Positions 19,710 through 29,122 of a stretch of DNA of 64,000 nucleotides are shown here, in pieces (the first letter of the stretch is position 1; every line of letters begins with the position of its first letter). The position numbers were made by a program, and so were the translations under genes. The notes beneath the pieces were generated by a model. The model was given only the letters and a program-made list of their open reading frames with translations. It was not told the origin of the DNA and did not search any database. The stretch spans positions 124,001-188,000 of the forward strand of contig CALSLN010000016.1 of NCBI GenBank assembly GCA_943787205.1, read 5' to 3'. The DNA comes from an uncultured Rhodospirillaceae bacterium (lineage in GTDB: Bacteria; Pseudomonadota; Alphaproteobacteria; Rhodospirillales; Rhodospirillaceae).

Positions 19710-20504
19710 TTAGGCGGTCACTTCGGTGATCGTCGCCTTATCCGAACATAAGGCGCAGCTCGGGTCGGGCCGTACTTTGACGACCCGTGTCGACACGTCG
19801 AGGGCGTCGTAAATCAAAAGACGGCCAGACATCCCTTGCCCAATGCCTAGTACTTCTTTGAGCACTTCGGTCGCTTGCAAAGATCCCATGACCCCTGCCA
19901 CAGCACCAAGAATGCCTGCTTGCTCGCACGTCCAGACGTCTTCTTCGGGCGGCGCCTCTGGATAGAGGCATCGATAACATGGTCCGTCGTGTCGCGGTTT
20001 ATAGGTGGATAGTTGACCGTCAAAGCGCAACACGGCAGCAGACACCAAAGTTTTACGCTCAAAGAAACAGGCGTCATTCACTAGAAACCGTGTTTCGAAA
20101 TTGTCGCTGCCATCTGCGACCAAATCATATTCTTGAATCAGACTGCGTGCGTTGGCGGCCGTGAGGCGTTCTTTGTGCGGGACAATTCGGATATCTGGGT
20201 TGATCGCTCGCACGCCGTCAATCGCGCTGTCGACCTTGGCCGCGCCCACATGGCCGGTCGTGTGGAGAACTTGGCGCTGCAAGTTGGACAGGTCCACCGT
20301 GTCGTCATCGACCACACCAATGGTGCCCACGCCCGCTGCGGCTAGGTATTGGATGAGCGGAGAGCCAAGCCCCCCTGCTCCGATAACCAAGACCCGCGCT
20401 GAAAGTAATCTGCGCTGTCCGTCAGCACCGACTTCTTTCAAGTGGATGTGACGGGCGTAGCGCTCGATTTGGTCTTCCGATAGGTCCAAGGTGTCGTAGG
20501 TCAT
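19710..20504 (-). CDS. moeB: ThiF/MoeB-type adenylyltransferase
   Basis: 264 residues. Activates the C-terminus of a small sulfur-carrier protein (MoaD or ThiS) by adenylylation. It has the nucleotide-binding GAGGLGSPLIQYLAAAGVG, DLSNLQRQVLH, the conserved VADGSDNFETRFLVNDAC, and two Zn-binding CxxC pairs (CYRC near 177 and CALC near 249). The family cannot be split cleanly into MoeB and ThiF by eye. Length without a rhodanese domain fits MoeB. It lies 18 bases downstream of dut on the same strand. Confidence 0.92.
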   Translation of the reverse strand: MTYDTLDLSEDQIERYARHIHLKEVGADGQRRLLSARVLVIGAGGLGSPLIQYLAAAGVGTIGVVDDDTVDLSNLQRQVLHTTGHVGAAKVDSAIDGVRAINPDIRIVPHKERLTAANARSLIQEYDLVADGSDNFETRFLVNDACFFERKTLVSAAVLRFDGQLSTYKPRHDGPCYRCLYPEAPPEEDVWTCEQAGILGAVAGVMGSLQATEVLKEVLGIGQGMSGRLLIYDALDVSTRVVKVRPDPSCALCSDKATITEVTA

Positions 20505-20522
20505 GGCTTTGTAAGGTCCGGT

Positions 20523-20978
20523 TTAACCGGTTCCAGTGGAGCCAAACCCGCCTTCGCCACGCACGGTTTCAGGCAAGGTGTCGACTTCTTCCAATACGCC
20601 ATGCGTGACTGGAGCAATCAACATTTGGGCGATACGCTCTCCGCGTGTGATTTCAAACGCGGATTGGCCGTGATTGATCAAAATCACTTTCACTTCTCCC
20701 CGATAGTCAGCGTCAATCGTTCCCGGTGAATTCAAGACGGTCACGCCATGTTTTGCGGACAACCCTGATCGCGGCCGAACTTGCGCTTCATATCCAGACG
20801 GCAACGCCATGGAAAGTCCTGTCGGAATTAAACCGTACTCGCCTGGCCCAAGTGCAACAGGGGCCTCAACGGCGGCATATAAATCCATGCCGGCGGCATC
20901 GTCTGTCTGGTACGCAGGGAGAGGAAGGTCGAGGCCGTGAGGTAAACGTTTAATGGCGACAGGGACAGAGTTGGTCAT
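20523..20978 (-). CDS. dut: dUTP diphosphatase
   Basis: 151-residue trimeric dUTPase that hydrolyses dUTP to dUMP, keeping uracil out of DNA and supplying thymidylate synthesis. The five motifs are visible: [45 protein letters not shown], and the flexible C-terminal [10 protein letters not shown] that closes over the active site. It lies 24 bases downstream of coaBC on the minus strand; dut next to coaBC is a common bacterial arrangement. Confidence 0.97.
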   Translation of the reverse strand: MTNSVPVAIKRLPHGLDLPLPAYQTDDAAGMDLYAAVEAPVALGPGEYGLIPTGLSMALPSGYEAQVRPRSGLSAKHGVTVLNSPGTIDADYRGEVKVILINHGQSAFEITRGERIAQMLIAPVTHGVLEEVDTLPETVRGEGGFGSTGTG

Positions 20979-21002
20979 GAGTTCTCTTGTAAATTGGAGG
21001 GT

Positions 21003-22211
21003 TTAGAAATTTTGTTTTACGTGCGTGGCAATCTGCGAAGCGAGTCGCTCTGCAACCGCTTTCTTACTTAATGTCGGCCAGCTGTCGCCACCCTGATCGG
21101 TGATCAGATGCACGGTGTTCGTGTCGCCCCCAAAGCCAGCAGAAACGTCGTTAGCAACAATCCAGTCACAGCCTTTTTTGGTGCGTTTGGCTGTGCCGTT
21201 CTCAAGGGTGTTCTCTGTCTCGGCTGCAAAACCAATCACGAGTTTTGGTCGGTCCGTTTTGGCCTGAGACAAGGTTGCAAGAATGTCTGGGTTTTCCGCC
21301 AGGCTAAGCGCTGGAGGTGTGCTGCCGTTTGTCTTCTTGAGCTTGCCATCGCTTGCCTGTGCGACCCGCCAGTCCGCAACGGCGGCCGCGCAGATGGCGA
21401 TGTCGACTGGCTTCACGGCGAGGCAGGCCTCAAGCATTTGTTGAGCGGTTTCAACAGCCACTACAGCGACGCCGTTTGGATTCGGTTCTTGCGTAGGGCC
21501 GGTGACCAAAGTCACTTTAGCCCCGAAGTCAGCGAGCGCAGCTGCGATGGCATGGCCTTGCTTACCCGAAGACCGGTTGGCGATGTAACGCACAGGGTCA
21601 ATCGGCTCGTGTGTCGGTCCGCTGGTGACCAGCGCGGCGTAACCAGACAGCGGGCCTGATTGTTTTCTTGTCTGGAAGAACGTGTTTAAGGCAGTAATCA
21701 GATCAGCCACTTCAGCCATGCGGCCGTCCCCGACTTCACCACAGGCTAAATCTCCCGCGCCAGGCCCGACGATCTCTATGCCTCGTTTTTGCAGCGTCTT
21801 TAGGTTTTCCTGGGTCGCAGCGTGGTTCCACATCATCACGTTCATGGACGGTGCAATCATGACCGGTTTGTCCGTGGCCAGCAGAGCGGTTGTGGCTAAG
21901 TCATCAGCTATGCCGTGAGTCATCTTTGCCATCATGTTTGCTGTGGCCGGTGCCACGAGAATAATGTCGGCTTCTCGACTCAAGTTAATGTGTCCCATGT
22001 CGCTTTCGTCTGTCAGGGAGAATAAATCTTGAAAAACCTTTTCGCCTGAGAGAGCGGCTAGACTCATGGGGGTGACAAATTGCTCGCCCGCTTTTGTCAG
22101 GATGCATCGCACCTTGGCGCCGTGCTCGCGCAGGCGACGGATGAGGTCCGGTGCTTTCACGGCTGCGATGCCACCAGAAACGATCAATAAGATGCGGCGA
22201 TTCTCAAGCAC
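21003..22211 (-). CDS. coaBC: Phosphopantothenoylcysteine decarboxylase / phosphopantothenate-cysteine ligase
   Basis: 402-residue bifunctional enzyme of coenzyme A synthesis. The N-terminal flavoprotein decarboxylase (about 1-185) has GGIAAVKAPDLIRRLR, the catalytic His in DMGHINLSREAD, and APSMNVMMW. The C-terminal ligase (about 190-400) has TSGPTHEPIDPVRYIANRSSGKQG, AAVADW, and KLKKTNG with the key Lys. The two domains follow directly as in other CoaBC proteins. Transcribed towards dut. There is no sign of damage. Confidence 0.97.
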   Translation of the reverse strand: MLENRRILLIVSGGIAAVKAPDLIRRLREHGAKVRCILTKAGEQFVTPMSLAALSGEKVFQDLFSLTDESDMGHINLSREADIILVAPATANMMAKMTHGIADDLATTALLATDKPVMIAPSMNVMMWNHAATQENLKTLQKRGIEIVGPGAGDLACGEVGDGRMAEVADLITALNTFFQTRKQSGPLSGYAALVTSGPTHEPIDPVRYIANRSSGKQGHAIAAALADFGAKVTLVTGPTQEPNPNGVAVVAVETAQQMLEACLAVKPVDIAICAAAVADWRVAQASDGKLKKTNGSTPPALSLAENPDILATLSQAKTDRPKLVIGFAAETENTLENGTAKRTKKGCDWIVANDVSAGFGGDTNTVHLITDQGGDSWPTLSKKAVAERLASQIATHVKQNF

Positions 22212-22321
22212 GACTCGGTGCCTTCCTGTGCGGAGCCCTGTTTAGGCTATAGCTGTGTGTTTGGCGCGGGACTCTATACGAATTCGTTCCCATCCGTCAC
22301 CTAGGCTCGGTACATACGCTG

Positions 22322-23866
22322 TTAAGACGTTATCCAAAGAAGAAGTGCCACGGCTGCTAAGGCCCACGGTAACCATGAAAAACGCCGTTGCCCTGGTGGT
22401 CCGCCGCGAATGGCCGCGGCTGTTTCCGGGTCTAGTCGCAAACCGTGCTGTTGAATTTGTTGGGCTGCTGCGTCGACGCTATCGATGAGTCTCGGCAATT
22501 TCTCAAGAGTTGTTGTGGCGTCTGTGACGACGTCGCGAATACGTCCTTCGGGGCCAAGTTCTTGCACCATCCACTCTTCTATAAGCGGTCGGGCTAACTC
22601 CCACATATTGACGTTAGGCGCTAGAACACGACCGACGCCTTCAGCGAGCAGCATGCTTTTTTGAAGCAAAAGCAACTGTGGCTGCGTTTGCATCTCAAAC
22701 GTTTCTGTAATTTGAAAAAGTTGTCCCAGTAGGCGCGCCAGTGAAATCTCGTTTAAGGGCTTCCCGAGAATAGGCTCGGCAATAGAACGGCAGGCCTGAG
22801 CAAATGCGCCGACGTCTTTTGTGGTGGGCACAAAGCCCGCCTCCATATGAATTTCAGCGACTCGTGCGTAGTCGCGGGTTAGAAAGCCAAGCAGCATTTC
22901 CCCGAGGTGGCGCCGTGTACGAGGGTCGACACGGCCCATGATCCCAAAGTCGATGGCAATCAGTGTGCCGTCGTCGGCGATAAAGAGGTTGCCTGGGTGC
23001 ATGTCCGCGTGAAAAAACCCGTTATGAAACACCATGCGGAAAAACGATTCTGCTGAGATTTTCACGAGGTCGACGGGATCCAATCCTTTGGCCTTTATGG
23101 CGCTCGGATCATCCACACGGATGCCGGAGACTCGTTCCAGCGTTAAGACATGTTCAGATGTTCGTTGCCAATCGACTTCAGGGACGCTGAACTTGGGTTC
23201 ATCGGCAAAATTCTCGCGCAGCTCTTCTGCCGCAGCGGCTTCAAAGCGCAAGTCCATTTCTATCCGCACTGATTCTTCAAACGTACGGACGGTTTCGATC
23301 GGCCGTAACCGCCTCAACTTTGGTTGAGTGCGCTCTACCGATTCGGCGATCCAATAGAGGAGATCAACATCGCGTGCGAAGGCGTCTTTAATGCCTGGCC
23401 GTAATATTTTGACCGCAACATCTTTTCCGTCCGTTGTCGTTGCAAAATGGACCTGAGCAATTGACGCCGCAGCCACCGGAGTTGGATCAACGGACTCGAA
23501 CAAGGCATCCACCCCACCGTCAAAGTCGGTAGCAATAATGGTGGCGGCGTCACGATAGGCGAAGGGAGGGAGTTGATCTTGCAGATTGGTCAAGTCATCG
23601 GTGACGTCTTGTCCCAACAGGTCTGGTCGGGTCGACAGGGTTTGGCCAAGCTTAATGAAGGTTGGGCCCAACGTGGTTAAGGCGGCGGATAACCTCTGGC
23701 CAGGGCGTAGCGCGCTTAAGGCGGGGACGGGCTTGGCCGTGAGCCGGACAAGGGATGCGATGGTGCGGCCTTCGGCATAGCCGTCAAGCAGGAACAACGC
23801 ATCGTGCTTAGCGAGGGTCCGGCCTATTGAGAACAGGCGACTGAGGTTGCGAATTGTACGAAACAT
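22322..23866 (-). CDS. ubiB: Ubiquinone biosynthesis protein UbiB
   Basis: 514-residue atypical kinase/ATPase of the ABC1/ADCK family required for ubiquinone synthesis. Family signatures are present: LGPTFIKLGQTLSTRPDLLG (the KxGQ motif), AAASIAQVHFA (the Ala-rich loop replacing the glycine-rich loop), VAVKILRPGI, ADMHPGNLFI and IDFGIMGRVDPRTRRHLGEML. A C-terminal hydrophobic segment (WLPWALAAVALLLWI) would anchor it in the inner membrane. It lies 53 bases downstream of ubiE on the same strand. Confidence 0.97.
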   Translation of the reverse strand: MFRTIRNLSRLFSIGRTLAKHDALFLLDGYAEGRTIASLVRLTAKPVPALSALRPGQRLSAALTTLGPTFIKLGQTLSTRPDLLGQDVTDDLTNLQDQLPPFAYRDAATIIATDFDGGVDALFESVDPTPVAAASIAQVHFATTTDGKDVAVKILRPGIKDAFARDVDLLYWIAESVERTQPKLRRLRPIETVRTFEESVRIEMDLRFEAAAAEELRENFADEPKFSVPEVDWQRTSEHVLTLERVSGIRVDDPSAIKAKGLDPVDLVKISAESFFRMVFHNGFFHADMHPGNLFIADDGTLIAIDFGIMGRVDPRTRRHLGEMLLGFLTRDYARVAEIHMEAGFVPTTKDVGAFAQACRSIAEPILGKPLNEISLARLLGQLFQITETFEMQTQPQLLLLQKSMLLAEGVGRVLAPNVNMWELARPLIEEWMVQELGPEGRIRDVVTDATTTLEKLPRLIDSVDAAAQQIQQHGLRLDPETAAAIRGGPPGQRRFSWLPWALAAVALLLWITS

Positions 23867-23919
23867 GAAAACCGAATCACTTCATTGCGGCGCCAACGAA
23901 GCGCCCGTGTGTGGTGTGC

Positions 23920-24705
23920 TTATAGCCGCCAACCAGAATGAATGGCAGCAATACCGCCAGCAAGGTTGCGATAACTGACCCGGCCTAAGGCAGCATCCGT
24001 CATTAAATCGACGAGGGCGTCCTGAGCGGGAAAGCGTCGAATGCTCTCTGCTAGATAGCGGTAGGCGTCGCCTTCACCCGAGACCATCTGGCCGAGCCGC
24101 GGCAGGATGGAAAAGGAATAGGTGTCATACAGTTTATCGAGGACCGGCAAAACGACGGTGCTGAACTCAAGGCACAAAAGGCGGCCGCCGGGTTTGAGGA
24201 CGCGCCGCGCTTCGGCAAGGGCTGCCGGAATATCAGTGACGTTGCGGAGGCCAAAGGCAATTGTATACGCATCAAAATGCATATCCGGGAATGGCAGGGA
24301 CTCCGCGTTGCCGACGGCCCAATCCAGCCCGTTAAGCTTGCCTTTATCGAGCGCGCGGTCGCGCCCGTGTTCCAACATGGCCTGATTAATATCGCATACG
24401 GTAACGGAGCCGGTCAGGGTGTCAGTGCCCTTGTCCCCAATCATGCGATCGAGAAGGCGAAACGCGATATCACCTGTTCCGCCTGCGACGTCGATGATTG
24501 ACCAGGTGGCTTGGGGGGCCAGCCAGTCCGCCATGGCGTCTTTCCAGAGGCGATGCACGCCACCACTCATAAGGTCATTCATGAGGTCGTATTTGGGTGC
24601 GACGGCGTCGAAGACTTCTCGCACGCGCCCTGCTTTTTCGGATGCGGCGACGGTTTCGAACCCAAAATGGGTCGCGTTTTCAGATGTTTGTTCGTTGGTG
24701 TTCAT
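23920..24705 (-). CDS. ubiE: Demethylmenaquinone/2-methoxy-6-polyprenyl-1,4-benzoquinol methyltransferase
   Basis: 261-residue class I SAM methyltransferase doing the C-methylation in ubiquinone (and menaquinone) synthesis. UbiE signatures are VREVFDAVAPKYDLMNDLMSGG near residues 28-50, the SAM motif IDVAGGTGDIAFRLL, and AFGLRNVTDIPAALAEARRVLKPGGR. The C-terminus IAAIHSGWR is typical. It is head of the ubiE-ubiB pair and diverges from mutM with 134 bases between the starts. Confidence 0.97.
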   Translation of the reverse strand: MNTNEQTSENATHFGFETVAASEKAGRVREVFDAVAPKYDLMNDLMSGGVHRLWKDAMADWLAPQATWSIIDVAGGTGDIAFRLLDRMIGDKGTDTLTGSVTVCDINQAMLEHGRDRALDKGKLNGLDWAVGNAESLPFPDMHFDAYTIAFGLRNVTDIPAALAEARRVLKPGGRLLCLEFSTVVLPVLDKLYDTYSFSILPRLGQMVSGEGDAYRYLAESIRRFPAQDALVDLMTDAALGRVSYRNLAGGIAAIHSGWRL

Positions 24706-24839
24706 AATGTCTGGCAGCTTAAACGAAGGCCCTAGCGCGGACCATCCCTATCCGTTGGTCCTGTTGCTGAATAGAAAACTGCAGATCACATCCCCTTTGG
24801 GTCTCGACACAGCGTAGGGCCTAGAGCAGTCTCCGCCGC

Positions 24840-25676
24840 ATGCCTGAGTTACCCGAAGTAGAAACCACATGCCGTGGTCTGGCGGCCGTTCTTGAGGGGC
24901 GTCGGCTGGCCAAAGTTGAGGTCCGCCGACCCAACATGCGGATTCCGTTTCCGAAAGGGCTGGCGCAAACTCTAACCGGGCGCACTATCGACCGTATTTC
25001 AAGAAAAGCAAAATACATCTGCCTTCATCTCGATGATGGCCAGGTTGCCTTAGCCCATCTCGGCATGTCGGGGAGGATGGCGATTACCCAGCTGACCACA
25101 GCTCCGGGAAAACATGACCATGTTGTCTTTGATACTGATGACGGTGTGCGCGTGCTATTTAATGATCCCCGTCGGTTTGGGTTATTGACGTTGACCACGG
25201 AAGACGGGCTAGCCACTCACAAACTTCTGGCGCGCATGGGGCCTGACCCTCTGGGTGATGATTTCACGCCAGCTGTTCTCTCAGCTGCTCTTTCCGGAAA
25301 GGGAACAAATATTAAGGCCGCTCTTCTCGATCAGAGGGTCGTGGCTGGGTTAGGGAATATATATGTTTGCGAGGCGCTGTTTCGCTCCGGTATATCTCCG
25401 CGCCGCAAGGCGAGCTCTGTGGCGGGCAAACGCTCCACGAGATTAGTTCCAGTCATTAAAGAGGTTCTACACGAAGCGATCGCGGCCGGAGGCTCAACGT
25501 TGCGGGATTATGCCCAACCTTCTGGTGAGCTCGGATACTTCAAGTTCAGCTGGAAAGTCTATGGCCAAGAGGGAGAGTCATGTTCCTGCGACCCAGAGGG
25601 TAAAGATGGTATTGTCGTAAAACGGATCGTCCAGGCGGGCCGATCCACATTCTTTTGCTCTAGGTGTCAAAGATGA
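24840..25676 (+). CDS. mutM: Formamidopyrimidine-DNA glycosylase (Fpg)
   Basis: 278-residue base-excision repair enzyme that removes 8-oxoguanine and formamidopyrimidines. The catalytic N-terminal MPELPEVET is intact, so P2 can act as nucleophile after Met removal. Also seen are the helix-two-turn-helix region (LLDQRVVAGLGNIYVCEALF) and the C-terminal zinc finger (CSCDPEGKDG...[16 protein letters not shown]). The next gene starts inside or at its stop, so the two are probably coupled. Confidence 0.97.
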   Translation: MPELPEVETTCRGLAAVLEGRRLAKVEVRRPNMRIPFPKGLAQTLTGRTIDRISRKAKYICLHLDDGQVALAHLGMSGRMAITQLTTAPGKHDHVVFDTDDGVRVLFNDPRRFGLLTLTTEDGLATHKLLARMGPDPLGDDFTPAVLSAALSGKGTNIKAALLDQRVVAGLGNIYVCEALFRSGISPRRKASSVAGKRSTRLVPVIKEVLHEAIAAGGSTLRDYAQPSGELGYFKFSWKVYGQEGESCSCDPEGKDGIVVKRIVQAGRSTFFCSRCQR

Positions 25677-26044
25677 AGAAACGAATCACGGTGCTGATGT
25701 CTGTCCTAGCAATCGCCTTTTCCGGGGCGTTGCCTGTTCGCGCTGCAGACGTTTTCGTATCGGGATTCGAAGATTTACCTCTCATGACGGGGCTCACCCA
25801 GGTGGTCGGTAACAGTATCCTGTTTGACACACCCCAAGGCCGCATTGTACAGGCCTCTGCTGTCGGCACTGTTAGTCAATCTTCTGTGATGCAGTTCTAT
25901 GCTGAAACGTTGCCTCAACTGGGGTGGGCGCAGGTCGAAGACACGGAATTTCAAAGAGAAGGCGAAACGCTTAAAGTTGAGTTCACAGAGCTGAATCAAA
26001 GACTCGAAGTCAGATTTCTTGTGGAACCGACCGCAAACAAGTAG
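25673..26044 (+). CDS. Small exported protein of unknown function
   Basis: About 123 residues. The N-terminus is a signal peptide ([24 protein letters not shown], cleavage probably after the first Ala of the AAD stretch). The rest is soluble with no Cys: [32 protein letters not shown], then [20 protein letters not shown] and a strand-rich end, suggesting a small alpha/beta periplasmic domain. I do not recognise a named family. I chose ATG 25673, in an ATGA overlap with mutM; GTG 25664 in the same frame is an alternative adding three residues. It lies between mutM and the enoyl-CoA hydratase gene. Confidence 0.75.
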   Translation: MKKRITVLMSVLAIAFSGALPVRAADVFVSGFEDLPLMTGLTQVVGNSILFDTPQGRIVQASAVGTVSQSSVMQFYAETLPQLGWAQVEDTEFQREGETLKVEFTELNQRLEVRFLVEPTANK

Positions 26045-26109
26045 AAGCCTCAGCGCTTGCCTCTTTCCCATTTCAATTTTACTCATTTACGCAAGGACAC
26101 ACGGTTCCA

Positions 26110-26886
26110 ATGGCTTACGAAAACATCCTCGTCGAAACCCGCGGACACGTCGGACTGATCACCCTCAACCGGCCCAAGGCACTTAACGCATTGTCATCTG
26201 GTCTCGTGGCTGATCTGGGCATGGCATTGGATGGGTTTGAAGACGATGACAGTGTTCGTGCGGTTGTAATTACCGGAAGTGAAAAAGCGTTCGCGGCCGG
26301 GGCCGATATTAAAGAAATGGCCGATAAGACATTCGTCGATTGTTACCTCGGTGAATTCATCACTAAGGGCTGGGAGCGAATCACAACGTGTCGCAAACCG
26401 ATCATTGCGGCGGTCGCCGGATATGCACTCGGCGGTGGGTGCGAGGTTGCGATGATGTGCGACATTATCCTTGCAGCAGACAACGCCAAATTCGGCCAGC
26501 CAGAGATCACACTCGGTATTATTCCCGGCGCCGGTGGAACGCAACGTCTGACCCGCGCCGTTGGTAAAGCCAAAGCCATGGATATGGTTCTGACAGGACG
26601 CCAGATGGACGCAGCCGAAGCAGAGCGAGTCGGCTTGGTCAGCCGTGTCATCCCAGCCGACGACCTTATTGATGAAGCGATGAAGGCTGCAGAGCGAATC
26701 GCTAATATGTCCATGCCGTCCGTTATGATGGCTAAAGAGTCCGTAAACCGGTCTTTTGAGTCATCGTTGGCTGAAGGTATTCGGTTCGAGCGCCGCATGT
26801 TTCATGCCACTTTCGCCCTGGAAGACCAGAAAGAAGGCATGTCGGCCTTTGTTGATAAGCGTCAGCCAACCTTCAAGCACCGTTAA
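26110..26886 (+). CDS. Enoyl-CoA hydratase
   Basis: 258-residue crotonase that hydrates 2-trans-enoyl-CoA in beta-oxidation. Oxyanion-hole segments [11 protein letters not shown] (near 63) and [23 protein letters not shown] (near 103-125) are complete. The catalytic Glu pair expected for true hydratases is visible in [21 protein letters not shown]. This makes it a better hydratase candidate than the crotonase at 12760-13527. The same gene often stands just upstream of rpsT-dnaA in alphaproteobacteria. SD AAGGA is somewhat far (about 12 bases) from the ATG. Confidence 0.95.
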   Translation: MAYENILVETRGHVGLITLNRPKALNALSSGLVADLGMALDGFEDDDSVRAVVITGSEKAFAAGADIKEMADKTFVDCYLGEFITKGWERITTCRKPIIAAVAGYALGGGCEVAMMCDIILAADNAKFGQPEITLGIIPGAGGTQRLTRAVGKAKAMDMVLTGRQMDAAEAERVGLVSRVIPADDLIDEAMKAAERIANMSMPSVMMAKESVNRSFESSLAEGIRFERRMFHATFALEDQKEGMSAFVDKRQPTFKHR

Positions 26887-26914
26887 CGGTTCAGCGACCA
26901 TTCCGCTTGAGAGG

Positions 26915-26943
26915 TTGACGTAACCTCGCGCTTTAACTATAAG
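26915..26943 (+). promoter_or_regulatory. Strong sigma-70-type promoter of rpsT, with overlapping palindrome
   Basis: TTGACG (26915-26920) and TATAAG (26938-26943) are separated by exactly 17 bases and lie about 35 bases upstream of the rpsT ATG. The -35 box is embedded in the inverted repeat GAGGTT-N5-AACCTC (26911-26927), a possible operator. This is the best match to consensus I noticed in the window. Confidence 0.65.
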
Positions 26944-26979
26944 GCGCGCCTTGATTTCCAGTTTTTATAGGATTGCCAA

Positions 26980-27246
26980 ATGGCCCATCACGCTTCGGCC
27001 AAGAAACGTATTCGCCGCAACGCCCACCGGTTCGAAATTAACCATGCGCGCATGGGCCGCATTCGCACATCCTTGAAAAAGGTTGAGGTTGCGATCGAGG
27101 CTGGTGATCAAGCCGCTGCTAAGGACGCTTTCAAGCTGGCAATGCCAGAGCTGATGCGAGGCCGCACCAAGGGTGTTCTGCATGCCAATACGGTGTCGCG
27201 CAAAGTCTCTCGCTTGAATGCACGCATCAAGGCGATGGCTGCATAA
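26980..27246 (+). CDS. rpsT: 30S ribosomal protein S20
   Basis: 88-residue primary 16S rRNA-binding protein of the small subunit. Typical S20 composition and motifs: [17 protein letters not shown] at the start, [20 protein letters not shown] in the middle and [21 protein letters not shown] near the end. Highly basic. Own promoter just upstream and two hairpins just downstream. Position directly before dnaA is a common alphaproteobacterial arrangement. Confidence 0.98.
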   Translation: MAHHASAKKRIRRNAHRFEINHARMGRIRTSLKKVEVAIEAGDQAAAKDAFKLAMPELMRGRTKGVLHANTVSRKVSRLNARIKAMAA

Positions 27247-27591
27247 ACTTTTGCAGCGTTGAATGGTCCGCCGGTGACCATTATTCGAACACCGGCAATA
27301 CAAAAAAATAAATTCTATCTTTGTCTTGTTGTGCCCCGGTGTTTAGCCGGGATACGTTTTTTCACGGCATGATTCTTAGAACTTAAATCGCCCATAACTT
27401 TCTCGCTCACGCGAGAGGGGGGTCGTTGCTTTTGAAACACTAAATGTGGATGAGAATCGCGACTCAAACCGGTGGTTTTCGCATTGAACTGTCAAGCTAT
27501 CTTTCGCCTTGCCTTTCGTTCGCCGACAGCTAGAGTTCGGGTCTTCGCAGTCACCCGATTCCCATGTTCTCATCAAAGAAGAGCACGGTGA
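27247..27591. other. rpsT-dnaA intergenic region
   Basis: 345 bases with no convincing gene. It holds two hairpins after rpsT: GCCGGTG (27270-27276) with CACCGGC (27290-27296), and the terminator at 27335-27362. There is also one near-consensus DnaA box: TGTGGATGA at 27445-27453, i.e. TCATCCACA on the minus strand, one mismatch to TTATCCACA. I did not see a cluster of DnaA boxes or a clear AT-rich unwinding element, so I do not call an origin here. No confident dnaA promoter was seen. Confidence 0.5.
27335..27362 (+). terminator. Probable intrinsic terminator of rpsT
   Basis: Stem CCCGG (27335-27339) and CCGGG (27347-27351) with a 7-base loop, then a six-T run at 27357-27362. The stem is short, and five bases separate it from the T tract, so strength is uncertain. 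Confidence 0.5.
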
Positions 27592-27708
27592 TTGCGTCTA
27601 AAAAAATGGATGTACAACAACTCAGATTTGATCGCGTTAGCTGATAATTTTTGCGGGGGAGTTATCAGCGCCTGTGATGCACCTGAGAAAGAGAACAAGG
27701 ACGCAGCG

Positions 27709-29106
27709 GTGAAACGAGGGGAAGTGGGATCGACAGGTCACGCAGAATGGCATCGCGTTAAACTCCGACTAAAACATGAGTTTGGTGAGTCAGCATATAA
27801 GAGCTGGGTGAATCCGATTGAGTTCGGTGGCCTTAACGACGGCGCTGTGAACTTAAAAGTTTCCACGCGTTTTATGCGCGATTGGGTTTTGACTCATTAT
27901 GCAGACCGTATCCGCGCATTGTGGAGTGGCGAGAACCCTGATGTGCGTCGTGTTCTTGTCGACGTTGATGTCCCCTCCGAGGTTAAATCTGACAGCGTCG
28001 AGTCTTCAAAAACGCCTGCGCCGCCCCAACATGTTCTGGTTGGCAACACCAATGCCGCTGGCGGTGATGTGCTTGCAGACTCGCTTTCGGCCCCGCTAGA
28101 CGCGCGCTACACATTCGACAATTTTGTCGTTGGTAAGCCGAACGAATTTGCTTATGCCGCAGCGCAGCGGGTTGCAGATTCTGATCAGGTTAGTTTCAAC
28201 CCGCTTTTCCTTTATGGCGGTGTTGGGCTTGGCAAGACCCACTTGATGCACGCAATCGCGTGGCAAATCAGACTGCGGTCACCTCAGCGGCGTGTCGTGT
28301 ATTTATCCGCTGAGAAATTCATGTACAGCTTCGTCCGGGCGCTGAGAAATCACGACACCGTTTCTTTTAAAGAGCAGTTCCGCTCGGCTGACGTTTTGAT
28401 GATCGATGACGTCCAGTTTATTTCTGGCAAGGATTCCACCCAGGAAGAATTTTTCCACACGTTCAATGCTCTGGTCGATCAGGGCCGTCAGATCGTGTTG
28501 TCCGCCGATAAGTCACCGTCCGATCTCGAAGAAATCGGCGACCGTCTGCGGTCACGGCTTTCGTCTGGCCTCGTTGCAGATTTGCATCCCACGACATTTG
28601 AATTACGTCTCGGCATTCTCGATGCCAAAGCAGAGCAGCTTGGTGTGGCTGTGCCGCAGAAGGTTAAAGAATTTCTGGCGCACAGGATTACGTCGAACGT
28701 GCGTGAGCTCGAAGGCGCTTTGACCCGTCTGAGTGCCAATGTGCAATTGGTTGGCGGGGAAATCTCCCTGGAGCTGGCCCATACTCTGCTCCATGACTTG
28801 CTGCGGGCTCATGATCGTCGGGTTACGATGGATGAGATTCAGAAGCGGGTGGCAGAGCACTTCCAGATTCGTTTGTCTGATATGAGTTCTGCTCGTCGGT
28901 CTCGCACCGTCGCGCGGCCTCGGCAGATCGCCATGTACCTGTCTAAACAGCTTACATCCCGCTCTTTGCCAGAGATTGGCCGGGCTTTTGGCGGCCGGGA
29001 CCACACAACCGTGATCCATGCTGTCCGCAAGGTCGAAGAACTCATGAAGGGTGACGTGGCGTTCGCAGAGGACGTCGATCTATTGACCCGGATGCTTGAG
29101 AGCTAG
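27709..29106 (+). CDS. dnaA: Chromosomal replication initiator DnaA
   Basis: AAA+ ATPase that opens the origin. Domain I is recognisable (WHRVKLRLKHEFGESAYKSWVNPIEF). Domain III has Walker A FLYGGVGLGKTHLMHAIA, Walker B DVLMIDDVQFI, and sensor segments. Domain IV ends with the DnaA signature GRDHTTVIHAVRKVEEL for DnaA-box binding. The linker (about residues 100-145) is Ala/Pro/Ser-rich. The frame extends upstream to TTG 27592 and ATG 27610, but I favour GTG 27709 (465 residues) because AAGGA lies 7 bases before it and the length fits; ATG 27610 is the main alternative. It is the first gene of dnaA-dnaN-recF-gyrB. Confidence 0.93.
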   Translation: MKRGEVGSTGHAEWHRVKLRLKHEFGESAYKSWVNPIEFGGLNDGAVNLKVSTRFMRDWVLTHYADRIRALWSGENPDVRRVLVDVDVPSEVKSDSVESSKTPAPPQHVLVGNTNAAGGDVLADSLSAPLDARYTFDNFVVGKPNEFAYAAAQRVADSDQVSFNPLFLYGGVGLGKTHLMHAIAWQIRLRSPQRRVVYLSAEKFMYSFVRALRNHDTVSFKEQFRSADVLMIDDVQFISGKDSTQEEFFHTFNALVDQGRQIVLSADKSPSDLEEIGDRLRSRLSSGLVADLHPTTFELRLGILDAKAEQLGVAVPQKVKEFLAHRITSNVRELEGALTRLSANVQLVGGEISLELAHTLLHDLLRAHDRRVTMDEIQKRVAEHFQIRLSDMSSARRSRTVARPRQIAMYLSKQLTSRSLPEIGRAFGGRDHTTVIHAVRKVEELMKGDVAFAEDVDLLTRMLES

Positions 29107-29122
29107 GTGTTGGCCATCTGAA

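Noticed and set aside
21108-21659. 183-codon plus-strand frame antisense to coaBC
   Set aside because: Runs opposite a clearly intact conserved gene; composition and lack of motifs mark it as a shadow frame.
27247-27591. oriC upstream of dnaA
   Set aside because: Only one near-consensus DnaA box and no clear unwinding element were seen.
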